Positions 31,870 through 44,506 of a stretch of 64,000 bases of DNA are shown here, piece by piece. Position 1 is the stretch's first letter, and every line of letters starts with the position of its first letter. Under the pieces are notes generated by a model. It was given only the letters and a program-made list of their open reading frames with translations, made no database searches and had not been told where the DNA came from. A program made the position numbers and the translations under genes. This DNA is from Magicicada septendecula (Eukaryota; Arthropoda; Insecta; Hemiptera; Cicadidae), in NCBI GenBank assembly GCA_034769895.1, contig CM068372.1, positions 371,647,258 through 371,711,257 of the forward strand. Direction: 5' to 3'.

Positions 31870-34289
31870 ATTTATATATAAATTATATATTTAAATATAT
31901 TTATATATTTAAAAATTATTTTACTTTAGAACATGTATTCTACTAAAACAATTTATAATCACAATACAGTCAGGATTGTGTAAAAAATCATGTACATAAA
32001 TATCATCAGATTTTATATATCTAAAGATGGTGGTAATATAAAAAAAAAACTGATAAAACATTCTATAATAATATGATAGAATTTAAATAAATTATACTGT
32101 TGTTACAAAGAATTTATTTATTGTGTATGTTAAAACTAATAATAATTAATTCTCTGTTTCAACAGAAATGTTGTTAGGTGACCATAATGTTTATTACCTC
32201 TACTTTTTGTTGAACCCTGAAATAAAATTATGCACATGTCCATAGTCCCTCTGTTTTGAGTCTGATAAGACAATTGGGTAGAAGAAGACCAGGTGACTGA
32301 AGGAGCTTCATCCTGCACATAAATATCAATGACACTGTTAAATCATACGTTCAACCAAACTTGTAGTAACCAGTTACTTTGGTTAAGCTGGATGTTATCC
32401 ATATACATATAACTACATATAAACACCCACAGTACCTCCATGGCTGTTTGTGTATATGAAGAAATAGTTTATTGAATATTAAAAACAGTAACTTAGTAAA
32501 AATTTATAATTTAAAAAAATATGTATTGTAAATGCCAAAGTTAGTTATCATGTGTAAACAAAAATTATTACAAAATTGATGATGTAAAACATTTTAACAA
32601 AAGTTTGTGTACAGGGAGGTTAACATGTTGTAAAGTATGAATCATATAGTACGGAAATTTATGATACTCATGCATTAGGACGATTCCAACTTGTCCACAG
32701 ATTTCTTGTCTGTGTGTTTAGACTACAGACAAATACCAGTTAAATGTAATTAAATTGCAACAACAGCTGGACAAATTACCTAACCTATTTAATTATGTTT
32801 CAATCCTAGATTTTTTGGGTGGGTTGGAAAGAAGAAAAATAAATGAAGTCTATTTGCACCAAAATCTTAAAAGAAAGGGAGGAAAACTTTTTATATTATA
32901 TGTCATCTGGAAATAATATAATGTATTATCTAGGCTCCTTCACAAACATTTCAATATTCTAAAGTACACTTATTTAAAACACAACATATATAACAACAAC
33001 AACAACAACAAAAGTTACATGTTAAAAGCAAACAAAAATTCAAATCTAACGCATTTTAGTTATACTAAAGCAATACAGTTTTATGACAAGTCTAAAACAA
33101 ATTGCAGGTTATACTGTAGTTACTAAACTTGGTGGAAAATACTTGTACAGTATTTATTAACACATTTTTTAAAAATTAATGATAGATCTTAAACTATGAA
33201 ATCTTATCAATTCCAATCCATTTAATATTTATTTTTCCTAAAATTAACTGAGATATTCTATTAATTTGTTTATTTTTTACACAAGAAAACTGATAAACTT
33301 GAGTAAGTTAATAAAAACATTACTGAAAATTTCATTTTGCAGTTTCAACCTGTTGCAAAATAGCTTTAAACTTAATTTAAAGACTTTTACATTTTTAACA
33401 TAATGACAAAAACAATGAAGTTTTAGTGATTATGGTTCTCGTTAAAAAGTCTGTCAGCCTTGTCAGGACAGTATTATATCTGAATATAAATTCTAATTTG
33501 GCCTACATCCCACACAATCATTTTATTGTCATATATTTTTAATCTTATATTGATAAACTACATTTTTGTAATTTTAATAATTTTGATAAGTTATGATTTT
33601 TAAAATGTGTGTATTTCTGAAAATGAAACTTAACCAAAATCGTTTACCTTGGAAAGACAAAAGAATCTGCAGATCTCTGTGACACATGAGATGCTGTTTT
33701 AGTTCATGAAGACAGATTATGTGGATACAACTTTACATAACAATAAACCTTGTTAGAAATATCTTAATGGTGAAACTGGTAGTAAACCTTACAAAACAAA
33801 TATATTATCTTGACACGAACAAGAAAGTTATTGTTGTCTCTGCTTGTGTTAACCATGTAACTCTGACTTTATTGCTGCTCATCTCAAAAAGTTGAAATCT
33901 GCAAGTCATAAGAGGTTATCAAACTCTGCCGTGAATGTAGCTCAAGAATGAATAATTTCTCTACTTTCACTTTTACACATAAATTTTAGAACATCAAATA
34001 ACATAATTCAACTATACTGGTATACTAGAAATTTGATGGACAGAATTCCAAATTAATCATAAGAAACAATAACAATGGCATGATTAACCCACACCATCTT
34101 AAGTTTTCTGTACACACATAACACAAAATGGAACTACTTATTTAAAAATTAAGTCTATATTCTACCAAGATAGATCATATTCTACCAAGATATATCATAT
34201 TCTAACAAGATTTAAAAATCTATTCTACCAAAATACTAATTTTGTGTTTATCTTTTAAACAAATTTAATGATGAAGACAAGACACTTAA
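31870..34289. other. Unassigned AT-rich sequence
   Basis: No gene or element end recognised. Three near-identical 19-20 base words (ATATTCTACCAAGATA) repeat at 34155-34225. A short (ACA)n run lies near 32993-33011. Confidence 0.4.
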
Positions 34290-34500
34290 AGATGCAAAAT
34301 TAAAGTTCTAGAAAGTTATGACGGTCCTGTACTGTTCCATGGTTGCGTATTCTGGACGCCAACGAAACACACGAACGTAAAATACGGACAGTGTACTTAA
34401 CAGTTGTTGAAATGTGTTCTATACATGATCGTATAAAGAATGAGGCTGTTAGAGAAAAAATACAAGTTTACACAAATAGGATACAGTTGAAAGGCATCTA
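34290..34500 (+). pseudogene. Short non-LTR retrotransposon C-terminal relic
   Basis: Shifted frames give a PVLFHGCVFWTPTKH-like block, corresponding to the LLYGCExWTxTK block, and then IHDRIKNEAVREKI (from the frame near 34420), matching the tail relic at 10053-10520. Only about 200 bases remain. Confidence 0.55.
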
Positions 34501-34898
34501 GATTTGTTGTCACAAATGCTGATGATATTTTTTGTATATTTTAATCCAAAATAATGATTATTGCCTGTATTTTCATTCAAATGTCAGCAGCAATTGTTTG
34601 TTTCATATACAAAGTTTCAATATTATAATAGTTCATACGAATGTTATTTTTTAATTACTGCCAAAGTATTTTGTACAACCCACACTTTGGAAACTGAAGC
34701 TCTACATTATATTTCTCACTGTTATAGTGAAACTTTATGAAAAATCTTAACTTCACATTTATGCCGTGTAATAAATTTTATAGTTAAGAAAAAAAAATAC
34801 ATTCTTTGGTATCACTTAAAACACCAACTAAGTGTTAAGCAATCATTTGTATGATATTCATAGATTAATAGGAATTTCACAGGAAATAGGCTATGTTT
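34501..34898. other. Unassigned AT-rich sequence
   Basis: Nothing recognised before the hAT-type terminus at 34899. Confidence 0.4.
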
Positions 34899-34960
34899 CA
34901 GTGGCGTAGCTAGGCTTTTTGGCGCCCAGGGCAAGGAGATCATCGGCCGCCTCACCTTCA
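34899..34960 (+). repeat. hAT-type terminus, probably hAT-B left end
   Basis: CAGTGGCGTAGCTAGGCTTT, followed by GGCGCCCAGGGCAAGG, is the stereotyped end of hAT elements. It lies about 600 bases beyond the stop of the hAT-B gene. No matching right end or octamer duplication of CTATGTTT (34891-34898) was found, so pairing is unproven. 34961-35560 is AT-rich without other features. Confidence 0.6.
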
Positions 34961-36000
34961 CAATTAAAGGGGGACAAAAGAGAAAAAATGAAGGCTCATC
35001 CAATGAACAAAGTACCGTACTTAATAAATGCAGATGTGTAGATTTTTGTGTGAAAGCAATATTTGTTAAGTCAAAACTAAGAAATAACATATTATAATAT
35101 TACCGGTATTCAGTTTGTATACACTTATTATTAACAAATAAAGTACTTACTATAAAGTGTAGTAATATAAAAAATTTATAACAAAAAAATGTTCTAATAA
35201 ACATGCAAATTCTTTGTAGTTTAAGCGCATCGTCAAAACAATATACTAAAGCAACATAAAGTTAAGTAAAGAATTACATTAAAAGTAATAAAATAAATCA
35301 CTTACCATTACAGGTTAATGGTTCCATCTTCTATTAATAAACACTTAATATTTAATAAATATTTAAAGCGAGACATTTTGAAATGTAACTTTCCTGGTCT
35401 TAGTAGCTGCAAAGTGGGTTGTTAAATCACTATAATCTAAAGACGAAGCAATTAGGGTTGCCAGATTTCAGAGATGAGAAATAGGAACACATGTATCGAC
35501 AATGAATTTCTTGATTTTATTTACAGCACATTTTATGAATAATATACTATACTCAACACAATTAACATGAGTAATTTTCACTTGAGCGTGCAATTCTCAA
35601 CACTTTTTCATTAGAAAGTACATTCTTATAGAAATCACTCCAACTTTCATCATAATTGAAGTAAGTATACAACTCATTTTGTATTAGATCAACTGAACAT
35701 CTGTTTTGTTCATCCCTCCATTTAATGTTCATAATGGAGAAAACTCTCTCTGTGAATGCATTTGATGGAAATATACTCAAAACAAATTTAACTAAAACTA
35801 AAACATTGCACAGACTTGATGCACCAATCAGTTCAATAATGTACAACCATCTCTGTGGTATTGTCATAGTAGTTAATTTTGCTTTCAACTGTTCATTTCC
35901 TTCCCCACAAAACAAATCAGAAACCCTAGTGATCTCTGAATACATACTATCTACACTAAAGTGATCAACAATACAAAGTGACTCTGCTAATTTAAAAATA

Positions 36001-36279
36001 TTTTGAAACTCGGGTCTTTTTCAAGTGATATGCAGTCCATTAAGGACAAAATGTTGCCATCACCAAAATCAAACCACTTATTTAAATATTTCAGACACAC
36101 TTCATATATATATCTACATTCTCCCAATTCTCTTTGCTTTTTGAAACTCGGGTTTTTTTTTTCAAGTGATATGCAGTCCATTAAGGACAAAATGTTACCA
36201 TCACCAAAATCAAACCACTTATTTAAATATTTCAGACACACTTCATATATATATCACATTCTCCCAATTCTCTTTGCTT
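36001..36279. repeat. Tandem duplication (~138 bp, two copies) inside hAT-B gene
   Basis: 36001-36138 and 36139-36279 are about 97% identical. Both copies code on the minus strand for YLNKWFDFGDGNILSLMDCI, so the protein segment is doubled. A T-run length change and a one-base change alter frames between copies. Confidence 0.95.
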
Positions 36280-37995
36280 TTCACCTGGGAAAAGGTCCTC
36301 CAATTTATCTAACAACTGTTGCACCTTATAACCAAAAAACAGATCATTTATCCTATGCTCTAACTCTATTTTTATTTTCTCCATCACACAATATACTTCA
36401 CAAATTGTCAGTTCATTTTTTTCTAAGTTGAGTACACCAGTGGAAAAAATTTCAGTTAAATGCAGAGAAAACTGGAGATATAATTCCACTAATATAATTT
36501 GTTTTTCTGAACCAGAGACACTCATCAAGTTCTTTTTAATGAAGTTGGGGCAATCATCTATATAGCAAAATACGATATAATTGCAGTAAGATTTTTCAAC
36601 AACATTTCTATGGCAAGCTTTAGATTTAACCACCTTGTAGGTACATGTCTTACAAACTACTGTATTCCATATCAACAAATTGAAAGAAATCTTTCAATTG
36701 AGATACTCTTTTAGCTGAATCTGAGAAATAATTGAAAGTCTTAATTACTAACATTTCAATATCTATGGACATAGCATTCATACCACATTTACAGCAATTA
36801 TGGATTATATGTGCACAGCAGTTTGATTTTATTATACCAGGATTTTTCTTTTTTAAGTGAACATAAACAGAGTTTTTCTTCCCAAAGTTTGCATTCGTAT
36901 TGTCCTCAGTAAAGCTTGCAACCTGGGACAAATTCAACTGGTATTTTGGGATCCTGTCCAAGATTTGCTCAGACATTGCAGATGCAGATTCACGAGAGTC
37001 CTCATAAAAATCGAGAATTCTGTGGCACACACCTGCTTGCACATCAAAGTACCTTACACAAATAGCAGGGGCGTAGCCAAGGGGGGCAAGGAGGGGCAGC
37101 TGCCCCCCCCTAGATCAAGTTACAAAGTAAAAAATATAAAATAAAAGTAGATAAAAAACGCATGCGAGGAGTGCTAGAACAGGAGCAGTGATGGACAGTT
37201 ATCCTTACTTTACTTTAAAAAATTAAAGAAACATATATAGTTAATTTACAGTTTTGAACTTCCCGCTTTTGTAAGTCCCTAGTTTTAAAGCATCCGCCAT
37301 TTTCCTGGTGAACAGACCAGTCGCGTTATAGCTCAACTCGGCTTTGCAAGCTTCTTTTTAGTTTCCGTCTTTATTTAAATATAGTCTAACCTCATCAGAG
37401 ACCTCACTTCATCCACAGTACCTACAGGACACATCAATAGTTAGTAGTAAAATGGATATACGAAAGTTTTTTAAATGTAAATTAGCCATTAATTTTTTAT
37501 GTCGATTTCTAAAATTTCAGGATATTTCTACAACGTTGAATAGTAATAAAATATATTGGTCACGTAATAGTATTTATAATTATAACTTACCTATAGTGGT
37601 TACGTTATTTTGTTTGTCTCAAAAAAGTCAAGACTACAGAACTCTCCCTGAGTGAAGAAAGTTAGGTTAAGTTTCGATTATTCGGACGCTTCCAATTTCC
37701 AAAACTAAAATTTCGGATACACTAATTACAAGATGTGTATTTTATGATTTCAAAATACCTCTCGCAATAACAAGATATAAAAAAAGAAAAAATATTACAT
37801 TTTAATCGGCCATTTCGTCTCGTTCCACTTTGCGAATATTCACTTACTTGGCGTAATAACCAGGGTTGTGAAATTTTTGAAAAAAGATGGTGGATATAAT
37901 TTTTCACAACGCTTGTGATCAGGGTTGTAGCAGAGTAAGCATGAGAGTATAAGTCTAGTCTAGGGATAGTAGTGCTGATGCCTTAAGATTGCTGA

Positions 37996-38520
37996 TAGGG
38001 ATGGGTATCGATATATTGATATATAAAAATATCGATATTGTCCCTTCAATTATCGATGTTTTTCTTATTTTATGATAATGTTTTCTTATTTTCTTGTTTA
38101 TGTCCTTGACAGCTGAATACGAGAATAGTTGACTTCGTGTAGTTTTATTTTAAAATCAGTTTCAAATTACCTTCTTTGAGTTTTTTTGCGGAACGGTTTA
38201 GGAACCACTCAGCTATTCAACATCCATTTAAATGAGTGTCCAAGTATCGATATTTACTATTTATAATAACAATTGGTCTAAGTGATGTTTGTTTTTTACA
38301 CTATTTCTATCCAAGTCACATAAAAGATAAACAGAATCAAAGACGGAACAGACTCACTTGGGGGAAATTATAAATCTCTGTACTTCCAACTTGAACTTAA
38401 ATCATGACCGATATAATATATCGATGGTTTTCCTTCGATAATATTTATATATCGATGTTAATGACTCGATATTTTATCGATACCAAATATTAATAAGTTG
38501 GCGATCGATACGCATCCCTA
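37996..38520. mobile_element. Non-autonomous hAT element in the hAT-C intron
   Basis: Ends TAGGGATGGGTATCGATA and, inverted, TAGGGATGCGTATCGATCG. Flanking octamers ATTGCTGA (37988-37995) and CTTGCTGA (38521-38528) match at 7 of 8. Interior is rich in ATCGAT words, especially near both ends, and non-coding (525 bp). Confidence 0.85.
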
Positions 38521-38561
38521 CTTGCTGATTGGTTTCCGCCATATTCAAAAATGCTATGTTA

Positions 38562-38808
38562 ATTGAGCCGGTGAGAATGAAAGTGGCATAAGTCATAAAA
38601 TTTTAATATATAAAGTATATAAAAACATGCAGAATACATATTTATAAATCAGATTAATCACTTACATGTAGACAGTGATCAGTTTTTAGTATTACAGTAT
38701 CTTTTTATTTGATTTTTCAATAACAATTTTAACAAACCATTAAATTTCTCCAATTAGCCATAAAGTGACTTACGCCACTTTCATTCTCACCGGCTCAATT
38801 ATATTCGC
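38562..38808. mobile_element. Small inverted-repeat element (MITE) in the hAT-C intron
   Basis: TTGAGCCGGTGAGAATGAAA with the following GTGGCATAAGTCA is mirrored at the right end with one mismatch in the 33-bp arm. About 245 bp, AT-rich, non-coding. Bounded by TTA/TAA-like triplets; superfamily not determined. Confidence 0.75.
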
Positions 38809-41345
38809 CTTGTTTCGGCATCAGCAGCGCCACCCTAGCGACTTCTTGATGAATGTCTAAACGGTGAAAAATTATATTTATATAGAAAAAATGTAAAGTT
38901 ATTTCATTTAATAAAAAATTAAAAGAAAAGTAACAAACTAAAAGAAATTTGGGCACACCTTCCTGTATGCGGTAATGTAAAAATAAATTTGTTTAATTTT
39001 TCCTGCATAATCTTCTTTATTTGGGAATTCTCTTCTTTATTTTAGGGAGCAAAAAAAGGGATTTAGATGACAGCGATAAACGTGAAAGCGAGAAGAAAGT
39101 TAAAACCTCACCAGCACCTTGCCCTGTTGAGCTTCAACCAGGGCCTTCTCCCATTCCAACACTCAGCGAGTCACCTAAACCTGATGCTGAAGACTGCTGT
39201 GAGTGTGAGAATGATTTGGGTCGGTGGATCGGACGGACGTCTCAGATGACAGCGCCAAAAAAAGGAACTGTTGACAAACTGTTGGGTTCCACCCACTACT
39301 TATGACTTTGCTAAAGATGTCGGCCTCTCAAGCAGGAAGTTTAATCACGGTTGGCTCCAAACTTACTCCCCTTGGTTAGCATATTCGAAGGGGTCGAAAG
39401 GCGCACTCTGCAAATTCTGTGTGCTGTTCCCACCCCTTCCTGGTACAGTGAAGGGTGTTTTAGGATCGTTCATTGTAACTCCTTTTATACGTTACAAACA
39501 TTTACATGAAAATTGCAAAAGTCATGCTTCCACCCACTGGCACAAAGCTGCAGTCAGTGCAGCCAAACCCTTTATGGACGAAATTCCTGTCGACGTTCAG
39601 GTGATATCGGGCCAAAAGATACTAATAGAAGAAAACAAAAAAATCTTAGCATCGATAATTTCTACAATCATATTTTGTGGTACCCATGATTTGCCTCTGA
39701 GGGGAAATGAGCAGCATGAAGGTGTATTTCAAGACCTGATCCACTTCCGAATCGATGCTGGTGACCAAGAACTAAAACGTCACTGTGATATCCTTAATAT
39801 GAGAAAAAATTCAACATATATATCCCCTGAGATCCAGAATGAAATTATTGATCTCTGCGGAGCTGTTATCAAAGATGACATTATAGAACAAGCAAAGAAG
39901 GCATTTGCCTTTAGCGTGCTGGCAGATGAGACTGCTGATATATCAGGGAAAGAGCAGCTGTCTATCGGTTTGCGCTTCTTCGATGAAAAAGAAATGCAAG
40001 TTCGGGAAGAGTTTGTGGGTTTTGTGGAACTTCCTGCCCTCAATGCCACCACGATTGCAACAGCGATAGACAAGTTTCTGGAAAAAGAAGGACTTGACCC
40101 GAAGAAATGTGTAGGTCAGGGTTATGATGGATGTTCAGCTATGGCTGGCAAGTATGGAGGTGTACAATCAATTATAAGAAATAAGTATGAGAAAGCTACC
40201 TTCTTTCATTGTGCATCACACAAATTAAATCTTGTTGTAAATGACTTGAATAGTGTTCCACAAATACGCAACACCATCGCCATTATCAAAGACATTATAA
40301 GGTTCTTCAGAGAGTCAGTGTTGAGAAGACGCTACGCCCCGAACATTCCAATGCTCTGTGAGTCGCGGTGGTCCCAAAAATACAAGAGTATTTCAGTTTT
40401 TAACGAGCATTTCATAAAAATTGTTGAAGGGTTGAAGAGATTATCACTGGAAAAAGGAAATTCGAACACGAGGAATCAGGCATTTCAATTACATTCTGCA
40501 GCCACAAAACCTGAATTTATTGTTCCTGTTGCCTTGATAGCCAAATATTCTGCCTTATTGGAACCTGTTGTAAATTCTCTTCAATTTAAAACTGTGGACC
40601 TGGTCCAATGCTCAAAACACATCAAACGGATCCTTGGAGTGATAACAACTCATCGTAGTGATCCAGAGAAAGTTACTACAGAGCTTGTAAATGGTGTCGA
40701 CGAGATTACCAAAGATGTTAGAGTGGAATTGACAGTCCCAAGATCTATTCAAAAACAAAAACATCGCTCCAATCCTCCAGCTTCCAGTCCTTTAGAGTAC
40801 TGGAACAGATCCTTGGTAATTCCTTACTTGGATTCATTAGTTTCTTCACTGGAGGCACGTTTTTCAGATGAACACTCACCTGCCTTTTCAATTTTGTCTC
40901 TACATCCGTTAATTATGCTCGAGATAACCATGAAAGACTTTAAAATAAAAGTCAAGGAGTTCTCAGATTTTTATAACTTAAAAGATGTTGCCTCCGAAGT
41001 TGAATTATGGTACACTATGTGGGAGAAGAAGAAACTCAATAAAGAGCAGCTAAAAAAACTGACAATAGAGATCTAGTAAAAGAGGCTGAAATCTTTTACC
41101 CGGCCACAAAAAAAGCGCTGCTTATCTCTATTACTCTGCCTTGCACCACTTGTACTGTAGAGCGGTCGTTTAGTACGTTGCGGAGAGTAAAGACCTGGCT
41201 TAGGTCGACGATGACAGGGGAGCGTCTCAATGGACTATGCTTAATGAGTGTCCACAGAAAAACTGCTTTAGAAAAAAAGGAGCAATTGGAGAAGGAAGTG
41301 CTGAAAAGGTTTTCTGAAAATCCAAGAAAACTTATTTTAGTTTAA

Positions 41346-42309
41346 CATTTTTTAGTTTTTTGATTTAGTTTTTATTTTAGTTTAACTTATTTTAGTAAGT
41401 TATTTTAGTAACATGTTTTAGTTTAATATTTTGTGATAATATATCCTTTGCTAGTTTGCATACGAAAAACTAATATTGTTTTAAAAATATATAATTGTAT
41501 AAAATTATACTGTACTATACTAATTTTATATCATAGCGTACTATAAAACTTTAATTTTTTCATTCATCACGGTATTTGTACGTAATTCTGTTTTTTCATT
41601 GTTGCCACGTTTTAATTAAAATCACATTATTATTTGTGACTTTTGGTGATTATTTAACCCTTAAAGCATCTTGGGGTCTCAGACACCCCAGAACATCTTT
41701 TCTTGGATCAAGTGTACCAATCTTTAATTTTACCCCTTGAATTAAAATATTTTTGAACTTCTTGCGGTATATATTGACAATCTAGGGTACCCTCTTAACG
41801 ACCAAATAGAAGTAATCGCCCAAGAATATAACAGTGCCTAGTACAGCCACGAAAGTAAAATATATCAAAACTAAGTGTGCACTACTATGGTTAAATCTGA
41901 AACATTTCTTCGTAGTATTCTTCATTCCAGAGAAAAAATTCCTACAGTTTTTAAATAAAGGAAAAATTTAATTTTTAACTCGATAACGGTGCGTGTTACT
42001 AAAAAGTAGCTAATAAAAAAAATTTTATGTGAGAGGTAACTCACAAATAAAGTAACATAAAAGTCTTTTAAATAGATCCGACAATCACTGCTTTGGATCA
42101 ATAGAGTAAAACTTTTTTAAATTCCCTTTTGGATTAATTTTAAAAATTTCTTTTTAGCTTAGATTCCTATAATAGGTATGCCATAGTTATACTGACGAGC
42201 CTTAATAACATACCGAGACGAAACAATTTGCTTATCCCCCCCCCCGGCGCTTTTTAGGTAACCCTTTAGTCCTCTGCCTCCCCTAACCAAAATCCTGGCT
42301 ACGTCCATG
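41346..42309. other. hAT-C 3' non-coding region
   Basis: AT-rich DNA between the transposase stop and the right terminus, with a C run at 42239-42245. No further gene seen. Confidence 0.5.
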
Positions 42310-43169
42310 ACAAATAGGATAACACTTTTGATTTCCTTTGTTGGAAGCATCAAACCCCACACCAAAAAACTTGTTATCCTTTAACTTTTGAGTTAAATTA
42401 TTCACGCTATTGGGCTCTAAAACACCCGTAACTAATGCCTCACATTTTGTTTTACCACATGTAATTTTATTTGCAATTGTCGAATCTGCGAATAACTGAG
42501 ATGATATTTTCACACTGCAGTCAGTGCTGGCGTAGCTAAGGTGATGTTTAACCGTGTGATACACAAATGTAAGCTCAGAAGCAGTTATCTGAAACGAAAA
42601 AAAGCACTATTAATAGCGCCTTTTCTTAAAAAAATCCTAAATAAACCTATTATTATCTTGAAAATTCTAAATGTTAAAATTGTCATGCACTTACATACCT
42701 TGTCTGATTCAACGGAGTCTACCTTGTAGAAACTTTTCATCAGCGTGGTTTGTACCGATGTTAAGCGTCTTTGTTTATGGGTTGCACTGTTAAAATGATG
42801 CCTAAGATCGGTTACGCCACCGTGTGAAATGGAAAATCCCTCTCCAGCTTTCCAACGCATAAAGTACACTTTGCTTTATATGCATTTCCTGAAACTGGCC
42901 GCAGTTCTGGAAAATCTTTTTCCCAAACCGGGCGATACACTTGAAGTCTTCTCTTCTGGTTTGTGCTGGTTTCAATACTTAGTTTCCTTTTCGTGGGATT
43001 TGCCTCACTCCCATCCATTTTGAACACACTACTATTACAAAAAGAATCACTTTAAAACGTAAAATACACCCTGAACCGTCAGGCTGAACGATGGCTTGCG
43101 ATAAAGTGAAAGAGTTGAGTAATGAGTTGGTCACGCACGCGATCCAAGCCTCCAACGAAATGAGTGAAG

Positions 43170-44365
43170 CCACGTGCCTCGCTCAGCGACTTGAGTCTCC
43201 AGACTGACAGCGTGAAGCCACTCGGGCAACTTCGTTACTGTTCGTCCGCCGCTATTGTCTACTCTCTCTCGTCAACCCACACTCCACACTTACGTGTATA
43301 ATGAAATCCACGTACAGTATTTTTATCCAAATCGGGGTTTTCCTGTGCGCATAGCGGATGAATTGAATTATTAAAATGAATATTGATTGTGGTCACAGTT
43401 AAATATTAAAACATAATATAGAATTAATTTAACCATATCGTTGTACTCCATTTATTACCCTGAATTGCAGTTTTTGTTTTAACCTTTGTTTCCTCCAGAA
43501 ACAAACACAATTTCACTGGCTCCCCAGATAAATATGAACCTTTTGACTACATCGTCGCGTTAGTATATGAAATATACGTTTATTAAGAAAACTTATTTTA
43601 TACTGTTTTGCCAGTTTTTGAGTTCAGTCTTTTGTACTCGCAATGTTGGTTTTGATACCGGTATATATTGCTGTAATCAGTTGTGGTAAAACTCCTTTTT
43701 ACCTGTGCACTAACTTCGCAGGTTGGTTTCGTATTTATCTGGAGTCAATTTAATCAATTATTTTTGTTTTTGGAGTGATAAACGCTGAAACAAAATATAC
43801 AATTAAGTTCTAGGATTTCGTTGTCCATGATGTGTCCGTTACTTAACTAAATACAACTATTTCACTAACGACTCGGAACACAAAGTTTTGTGTTCCGAGA
43901 CGTTAGTGAAATAGTTGTATTTATACAAATAAGGTTATAAATGTAAGAAATGATATGATTTGAATTTATTCTCAGTTGTGTTTATTATTTATCTTCGAGA
44001 ATACTTACAGCGCGTGTACCTAATAAAAACTGTTACACTAAAAATAAAATGACAAAACTTTAAAATGAAACATCGAAATGCTTACAGGATGGTAATATAT
44101 TTGCCATGCTTATAGGTAGGTTATACACGAATACACACAGACACTTGAATACACGAAAAATTTACTCTTGAGTTTACGTATTAGAAGCCGTGAACTTAAT
44201 AAAATTATTGTGCTAAAATAAATACACGAACTTTAACCAAACGTTTACCTAACTCACATCTGATAACAGAATATAGGCGGGTATAGATGAGAACTAAGGT
44301 TGCCGAAGTTGCCTGAGTGGCTTCACGCTGTCAGTCTGCAGACTCAAGTCGCTCAGCGGCATGCA
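43170..44365. mobile_element. Candidate element bounded by ~55-bp inverted repeats
   Basis: GCTCAGCGACTTGAGTCTCC continuing to GGGCAACTTCG (about 43181-43235) recurs inverted at 44303-44357 with three or four mismatches. The centre of each arm holds GTCTGCAGAC-like symmetry. The ~1.07-kb interior is AT-rich and contains palindrome F. No transposase and no clear target duplication were seen. It may be a non-autonomous DNA element between hAT-B and hAT-D. Confidence 0.55.
43850..43922. repeat. Palindrome F: CGGAACACAAA-family, hammerhead lost
   Basis: AATACAACTATTTCACTAAC and onward to CGGAACACAAA is mirrored immediately, leaving almost no centre. 43806-43850 adds the outer family sequence (GATTTCGTTGTCCATGATGT), as at 59480-59515. 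The central ribozyme seen in copies D and E has been deleted. Confidence 0.8.
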
Positions 44366-44506
44366 ACGCAGTTCTGACGTCACATCCGTCTCACTTAACT
44401 GCTATCACATGCTCCGATGATCGCCCTAGCGTGAACAACAGAAACTGCATCAACGTAAAATTAATTTGCCACTAGATTCAAAAATACATGTCATTATGCT
44501 TCATGT

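Larger units (their letters stand above)
37452..41345 (+). pseudogene. hAT-C transposase (52-kDa repressor / ZMYM1-like type), two frameshifts
   Basis: Exon 1 is MDIRKFFK (37452-37476). The intron runs 37477-39045 (GTAAAT...TTTTAG). Exon 2 starts KKRDLDDSDKRESEKK, then TTF-type finger region FNHGWLQTYSPWLAYS and LCKFCVLFPP, catalytic core FSVLADETADISGKEQLSIG, GQGYDGCSAMAGKYGGVQSI, FHCASHKLNLVVND, then LLEPVVNSLQF. The last part (from ~41070) reads TLPCTTCTVERSFSTLRRVK, the dimerisation domain. One shift is at the A7 run near 39257 and one near 41065. The 601-residue middle is fully open. It would catalyse cut-and-paste with 8-bp duplications. Confidence 0.9.
37066..42309 (+). mobile_element. 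hAT-C transposon inserted in hAT-B
   Basis: Left end CAGGGGCGTAGCCAAGG; right end, inverted, CATGGACGTAGCCAGG. An exact 8-bp duplication ACAAATAG flanks it at 37058-37065 and 42310-42317, and removal rejoins the hAT-B frame. The 5244-bp element holds one transposase gene with a long intron. Both termini continue into C- or G-rich runs typical of this hAT group. Confidence 0.95.
35562..43018 (-). pseudogene. hAT-B transposase gene, split by hAT-C
   Basis: Exon 1 starts at 43018 (MDGSEANPTKRKLSIE) and encodes a BED-like finger: VWEKDFPELRP, AKCTLCVGK, then after a shift DLRHHFNSATHK. An intron with GTATGT...TTTCAG spans 42698-42589. Exon 2 carries YASTDCSVK and KFFGVGFDASNKGNQKCYPI, is cut at 42309 by hAT-C, and resumes at 37057 with FDVQAGVCHRI, ASFTEDNTNANFGKKNSVYV, CCAHIIHNC and, at the end, FVLSIFPSNAFTERVFSIMN, the hAT dimerisation domain. 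A 138-bp tandem duplication and frameshifts near 42830, 36670, 36240 and 35960 kill it. Confidence 0.85.

Noticed and set aside
42515-42541. TGGCGTAGCTAAGG-like word resembling a hAT terminus
   Set aside because: On the minus strand it encodes the conserved hAT-B residues LSYASTDCS in an open frame, so it is coding sequence and not an element end.
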